From Kiritimatiellota bacterium (GTDB lineage: Bacteria > Verrucomicrobiota > Kiritimatiellia > JAAZAB01): DNA of 10,000 bases. The translations under genes and the position numbers were made by a program. The notes below the pieces were generated by a model, which saw only the letters and a list, made by a program, of their open reading frames with translations, had not been told where the DNA came from and did not search any database. Positions 6,854-10,000 of the stretch are shown one piece after another (positions within the stretch are counted from its first letter, which is position 1; each line of letters starts with the position of its first letter). The DNA lies in the NCBI GenBank assembly GCA_008636095.1, contig VSJD01000033.1:1-10000 (forward strand), read 5' to 3'.

Positions 6854-7230
6854 CCAAGGATGCCCGCCGCCACGGCGCGAAACCAAAGCGCCAGCCATAC
6901 GAAGTCAATCATAGGGGCGAGTGTGCAGGTGGGCGGGGGGGGTGTCGTCCGCGCGCCGCCCTCCCTGGAGTAATAATCCATTGAGCCCGGACAGAATTTT
7001 GGCCAAAGGGCCGATAGAATTGTCACTCCCGGCGCCTATCGCGCCACGACCTATACCCAAGCACCCCGGGCGAGTCGTTTGAGGCATATCACCCCTCCTT
7101 TATTTGCATGCTATTCGTTACAATCTCGCCATATTTTACCGAAATCAGGCTTGTTAGGCGGTTTCTTGACGTATATCATTCCACGGTAGGGTAACGATGG
7201 GATGCTATTATTGAGGCATAATACTAACGG
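6854..7230. other. 377-bp spacer without a gene, holding repeats and a promoter
   Basis: I see no supported ORF here. The left part is GC-rich with a run of eight G (6935-6942). An imperfect inverted repeat spans 6990-7024: outer GACA/TGTC, inner GGCC/GGCC around AAAG, and two copies of GAATT. A small hairpin GGCGC-CTATC-GCGCC lies at 7031-7045. Right of about 7085 the sequence becomes AT-richer and carries a candidate promoter and GTTAGGC (7153-7159). The stretch separates the recombinase operon from the cargo genes and may hold the recombinase target, though nothing proves it. Confidence 0.5.
7151..7179 (+). promoter_or_regulatory. Candidate promoter for the HEPN gene
   Basis: TTGTTA (7151-7156), a 17-bp spacer and TATCAT (7174-7179) make a fair sigma70 promoter about 50 bp upstream of the HEPN start. 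It could also drive the genes downstream if the hairpins between them do not terminate. A second -35-like TTGACG (7166-7171) has no equally good -10 partner. Confidence 0.42.
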
Positions 7231-8205
7231 ATGAATGACGACACACACACCGGCAACCCAAGCAATGACAAAGGCAACTGGTACGTCCTGACTGTCGACT
7301 TGCCGCGCATTATCCAACCCATAACTCTTACCGGTGGTGTTACCCTTCGTCCTCTACGAGAACAGTTTTCAGTGTTTGATCTCGCCGCTGCGGGTGCCGT
7401 TGGATTCCGGAGTTGGGCAGTTCTGGAACCTATGGCAAGCAGTTGTACCTGTGAAATCGAATCCGCTGTTGATGCAAACATCACACCTGGATATGACACA
7501 CTCAATCGCGCATGGCTCGCTTCCGCACTCCTTGTTCTCCGGGGATTCACCCGGCACATGTGCGTTGCGTGCTCACGATACTCATGGAGCAAGATCACCG
7601 GTCATCAGAAAAGACACTCTTCAACGTTCCAGAAGCAACTCCAACAGGAAGGCGTGGAGACTGCGACGTTCGCGCCGCGAGACGATCTTCCTCCATTTGA
7701 AGGCCAACTACTGGATTTTCATCTTGCCCATCTGATTGATAAAGGCACAAGAGCGGACTCCATTTCAGACGATGACGCAAGATGGATCAAGGAGCATTAC
7801 GACATATTTAACATCCTTGCATCCGAGAATGATTCTTTTCGGTTTGCCCTCGAAGCCGCAATAGATTGGCGATATTCCAGCGACATTAGATCTGCTGTAT
7901 CCCGTTTGTGGGCCGGTATAGAGGCAATCTTCGGAATCAGTTCAGAACTCGTGTATCGCATCTCGCTCCTATCAGCATCACTACTCGTGCAAAGGGGAGA
8001 AGAGCGAAAGAAGCGGTTCCGCGCCACAAAGGAACTCTACGGACTACGAAGTAAGGCGGTGCATGGTGATGAAGTTCCAACTGAGAAGCTGTCTCTCGCA
8101 CTGAACGGTAGTTTCCAATTATTGAAGGAACTACTCCTTTTGACAATCGACAAAGGACACATCCTGAACGATCATGACTTTGACGATGCAATCTTTGGAG
8201 AATAG
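7231..8205 (+). CDS. HEPN-domain protein, ApeA-like, probable defence RNase (324 aa)
   Basis: The C-terminal third (about 205-310) reads as an Apea-like HEPN domain. It has helices around IRSAVSRLWAGIEAIFG and LVYRISLLSASLLVQRGEE, then LYGLRSKAVHGDE. That last motif holds R273-x4-H278, the catalytic R-x4-6-H pair of HEPN ribonucleases. The N-terminal 200 residues match nothing I can name but include a helical stretch WLASALLVLRGFT and a histidine/cysteine-containing turn. Such proteins usually cut RNA when triggered, stopping phage growth (ApeA, abortive infection). Here the trigger and partner are unknown. There is no signal peptide or membrane segment. ATG 7231 has only a distant GAGG (7213-7216) before it. 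TTGAGGCA lies 12 nt upstream of the start, as before the next two genes. HEPN is fairly sure; phage defence is inference. Confidence 0.72.
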   Translation: MNDDTHTGNPSNDKGNWYVLTVDLPRIIQPITLTGGVTLRPLREQFSVFDLAAAGAVGFRSWAVLEPMASSCTCEIESAVDANITPGYDTLNRAWLASALLVLRGFTRHMCVACSRYSWSKITGHQKRHSSTFQKQLQQEGVETATFAPRDDLPPFEGQLLDFHLAHLIDKGTRADSISDDDARWIKEHYDIFNILASENDSFRFALEAAIDWRYSSDIRSAVSRLWAGIEAIFGISSELVYRISLLSASLLVQRGEERKKRFRATKELYGLRSKAVHGDEVPTEKLSLALNGSFQLLKELLLLTIDKGHILNDHDFDDAIFGE

Positions 8206-8213
8206 AAAACCGC

Positions 8214-8275
8214 CAACCAGCGCTTGTAGTTTATGTTTTTCGGGGCGGTAAAAACAAAACTGAAGCGTACCGTTG
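8214..8275. repeat. Intergenic imperfect hairpin 1, attC-like
   Basis: Paired blocks from outside in: CAAC/GTTG (8214-8217 with 8272-8275), CGCTT/AAGCG (8221-8225 with 8263-8267), AGTTT/AAACT (8228-8232 with 8257-8261) and TGTTTTT/AAAAACA (8234-8240 with 8250-8256). The loop is 9 nt. The left arm carries extra bases (GT opposite one G, and a single A). This layout of an outer core, an inner box and asymmetric bulges is that of integron attC sites. GTT is present, but the rest of the core is not canonical. Confidence 0.55.
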
Positions 8276-8291
8276 AGGCAGGAAGATAATT

Positions 8292-9044
8292 ATGAATAAT
8301 CCATATGTTCAGAATGTTGCATCAGAATTCATAGCAATATTGATTCTTGTCCTTGCTGGTTACGTCACATATCGACTCACCGGGAGACGACAATTACTGG
8401 CTTTCTTCCATATAGGAAATCCCAAACGATTCCTTGTCTATCTTTCTCGAATCACAGTGGCACAAGGTGGTTCACTCGGTGTCAATGGACAGTCCCTTGC
8501 CTTTGCTGGGCCGACATTTTCGGTCACCGAGGTTGAGATCATTGGCCCCGCACAACGCCTGTTTAACTACATAGTGCCCGGCGTTGATGGACTTCCCGGA
8601 TTCTTGAAATCAGTCCTAATATCTGACGTTGCCGTAGACTTTTTACCATCACCGCTAAACCCAAAAGATGTTGATTCACAGACCCCATTCCTGACACTGG
8701 GATCCCCAGGCTACAACGCGGTGTCTCAAAAGGTACAAACTGATTGTGCTCCTTTGGCGAAATTCGAGCCTGATAATTTCCAAGTATCAATTTACAATCT
8801 TGGCACAATGAAGGATGCATCAATCGGATTTCTCGTCCGCTCTTGTCACCCATCCTCTGGGCAAGTATCATATTATGCCGCAGGCCCTGCGAGTGTTGGT
8901 ACGGCAGGGGCGGCCATCTATCTGATCAAGAATTGGAGGCATCTTCAAAAGAAGTTTGGTAACGATGTTCCCTTTGTCGTGCTGCTTCGCTTTCGCTCAC
9001 AAGATCCGAGACAATATGAAGTTGTTGCTGAAAAAGGGCAATAG
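8292..9044 (+). CDS. Membrane-anchored protein of unknown function with a GT-x-GA motif (250 aa)
   Basis: One membrane segment at residues about 11-29 (SEFIAILILVLAGYVTYRL) is followed by a positively charged RRQ, placing the rest in the cytoplasm. The soluble part has beta-rich stretches (FLVYLSRITVAQGG, then SLAFAGPTFSVTEVEI). Next is LTLGSPGYNAVS (134-145), whose GSPGYN resembles glycine-rich nucleotide-binding turns. The end, AAGPASVGTAGAAIYLIKNW (196-215), reads like a recurring G-x3-GT-x-GA-x2-YL-x3-W motif that I recall from uncharacterised bacterial proteins but cannot name. The last strand is PFVVLLRF. AGGAAG (8279-8284) serves the ATG. The gene starts 16 nt after hairpin 1 and stops 2 nt before hairpin 2, as a cassette ORF would. 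A sensor or effector role in defence is inference only. Confidence 0.65.
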   Translation: MNNPYVQNVASEFIAILILVLAGYVTYRLTGRRQLLAFFHIGNPKRFLVYLSRITVAQGGSLGVNGQSLAFAGPTFSVTEVEIIGPAQRLFNYIVPGVDGLPGFLKSVLISDVAVDFLPSPLNPKDVDSQTPFLTLGSPGYNAVSQKVQTDCAPLAKFEPDNFQVSIYNLGTMKDASIGFLVRSCHPSSGQVSYYAAGPASVGTAGAAIYLIKNWRHLQKKFGNDVPFVVLLRFRSQDPRQYEVVAEKGQ

Positions 9045-9046
9045 AA

Positions 9047-9120
9047 GCCCCAATAATCGCCTTCAGGCTACTCACCTGCCGGGGCCGGCAGGATCGTTCC
9101 TGAAGCGTGATGGTTGAAGC
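9047..9120. repeat. Intergenic imperfect hairpin 2, attC-like
   Basis: Outer GCCCCAAT (9047-9054) faces GTTGAAGC (9113-9120) with partial pairing. The middle block CGCCTTCAGG (9058-9067) pairs with CCTGAAGCG (9099-9107) except for one extra C on the left arm. The inner CCTGCCGG (9075-9082) pairs perfectly with CCGGCAGG (9085-9092) around GG. It begins right after a TAG stop, as hairpin 1 does after another TAG. The two sites share CTGAAGCGT and GTTGA(G/A)GCA on the right arm. Confidence 0.6.
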
Positions 9121-9133
9121 AAATGAGGAAGAG

Positions 9134-9658
9134 ATGACAACATCGTTGATAATCAGCATCTTTGCGGTGGGAGTGAGTTTGTTTGCACTCGGCTGGAACG
9201 TGTACAGAGATCTTGTTCTTAAACCTCGATTGCGAGTTAAGGTGGGTCTTGGCCGCGAATTGCCTCACGAGGGTGGAACTACAGTGGTCATCTCCTCGTT
9301 TACGCGGAACCCACCCGAGCAGTCGTTCGTCTTCTTGGAGGCAATCAATTACGGCCCCGGACCCATCAAATGCACAGGCTTTTACACCTACAGGAGGAAG
9401 TCACGATGGCGTAATGCAGGTTTCCTAATTGGGAGGATTGACACCATGCCGGGACACCCACTATGTAGTTCACTACCCAAGGTCCTTTCGGTTGGCGAAA
9501 GTGCGTACATGGTGATCCCGTATGGGCCAAGTTGCTTCCTCACTCAACCGTGGGATTCCATTGGTTTCAAGGACTCATTCGGGCGGTACCACAAGGCAAA
9601 CGCGAGGAGTTTCCGCAGACTCAAGAGTGCATACAGACGCGATTACGGCGAACGATGA
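9134..9658 (+). CDS. Single-pass membrane protein of unknown function (174 aa)
   Basis: Residues about 4-24 (SLIISIFAVGVSLFALGWNVY) form one membrane segment near the N-terminus. RDLVLKPRLRVKVGLG follows, so a basic soluble domain of about 145 residues lies on the cytoplasmic side. That domain alternates short strands (TTVVISSF, SFVFLEAINYG, KVLSVGESAYMVIPYG) and may be an Ig-like or other beta fold. It ends with a very basic tail. ATG 9134 is preferred over ATG 9110 because GAGGAAG precedes it closely, while 9110 lies inside hairpin 2. TTGAAGCA lies 12 nt upstream. The stop overlaps the next ATG in ATGA. The downstream protein has the same design, so the two may form a pair. No family is recognised. 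Confidence 0.65.
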   Translation: MTTSLIISIFAVGVSLFALGWNVYRDLVLKPRLRVKVGLGRELPHEGGTTVVISSFTRNPPEQSFVFLEAINYGPGPIKCTGFYTYRRKSRWRNAGFLIGRIDTMPGHPLCSSLPKVLSVGESAYMVIPYGPSCFLTQPWDSIGFKDSFGRYHKANARSFRRLKSAYRRDYGER

Positions 9659-10000
9659 GTGACAGAAACCCTATTGACTACATTGCATGGTGGGGTGCCA
9701 TTTCTGGCACCCTTGCTCTTCTTTGGGAAATCTACGCCTGGCGTGCATCAAAACCCTCAATCAGAATAGATTTGGTTCGCATAGGCAAATGCACCACAGA
9801 AACATTCTTAGGAGAACAATACTTGGCAACCATTGACTTCACCAATGTTGGAGACAAGAGAACAACTGTAACTCAAATAACCTACTCACATTACCGGAAT
9901 TGGTTCGATTTCTTGCGTAGGAGGACAGACTCAAGTGGCATTCATTACCCGGAGAAATTCATCGACCTTGAACCTTTCTCGCCATGCCAAACGGAGATTT
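9655..10000 (+). CDS. Single-pass membrane protein, partial, related in design to its upstream neighbour
   Basis: ATG 9655 overlaps the previous stop (ATGA), and the frame is open through the window end for 115 codons, so the C-terminus is missing. Residues about 9-29 (YIAWWGAISGTLALLWEIYAW) form one membrane segment, followed by RASKPSIRIDLVRIGK. The same arrangement (membrane helix, basic residues, KP-x-(L/I)-R-(V/I), then beta strands) is found in the protein just upstream. This suggests an old duplication or a paired complex. A strand YLATIDFTNVG is compatible with an Ig-like or other beta-sandwich domain. Function unknown; translational coupling to its neighbour is likely. Confidence 0.7.
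   Translation, partial: MSDRNPIDYIAWWGAISGTLALLWEIYAWRASKPSIRIDLVRIGKCTTETFLGEQYLATIDFTNVGDKRTTVTQITYSHYRNWFDFLRRRTDSSGIHYPEKFIDLEPFSPCQTEI

Noticed and set aside
7153..7159. GTTAGGC, the canonical integron core sequence, as an attI or attC core
   Set aside because: No matching GCCTAAC arm lies upstream, and the downstream gene's boundary motif is at 7211 instead; a 7-mer match alone is weak.
7369..7557. Minus-strand and alternate-frame ORFs over the HEPN gene
   Set aside because: They overlap a gene with a clear catalytic motif and show no family features or start signals.
8209..8254. Terminator built on ACCGCC/GGCGGT followed by A-rich sequence
   Set aside because: The loop is 29 nt and the tract is A rather than T on the coding strand; the alternative long hairpin explains more bases.

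Overview
The window reads as an accessory or mobile region of a bacterium, most likely Gram-negative. All supported genes lie on the + strand, with good Shine-Dalgarno sites and tight overlaps. No rRNA, tRNA, CRISPR array or core metabolic gene is visible, so the host cannot be named. A proteobacterial or Desulfobacterota-like host is only a guess.

Left part (1-1889): one long unrecognised ORF (8-1828), possibly cut at the window edge, closed by a clear rho-independent terminator. A perfect 28-bp palindrome (1895-1922) and a sigma70-like promoter follow.

Replication block (1983-5716): an excisionase/MerR-like helix-turn-helix protein, a 92-aa unknown protein, a 29-codon leader-like ORF, a phage O-like winged-helix replication protein, and a 661-aa Toprim primase/RecA-fold helicase of the T7 gp4/Twinkle type. 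This is the usual content of a prophage, phage-plasmid or phage-satellite early region. The winged-helix protein would bind an origin, and the primase-helicase would unwind and prime it.

Recombinase operon (5769-6853): a promoter whose -10 lies inside a dyad, a serine recombinase, a 56-aa basic protein and a ribbon-helix-helix protein. The three genes are joined by two ATGA stop/start overlaps. Sampled lines here are GC-richer than those of the downstream genes.

Spacer (6854-7230): no gene. It holds a G8 run, two inverted repeats and a candidate promoter reading right.

Cargo block (7231-10000): a HEPN protein with an R-x4-H ribonuclease motif (ApeA-like), a membrane-anchored protein with a distinctive GT-x-GA motif, and two overlapping single-pass membrane proteins of similar design, the last running off the window. 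The two intergenic gaps in this block each hold a long imperfect hairpin built like an integron attC site, with an extra base on the left arm. The motif TTGA(G/A)GCA occurs 11-12 nt before three successive start codons. My main hypothesis is a cassette-like array of defence-type genes. The hairpins are seen in the sequence; the integron and defence readings are inference, and the core sites depart from the classical attC consensus.
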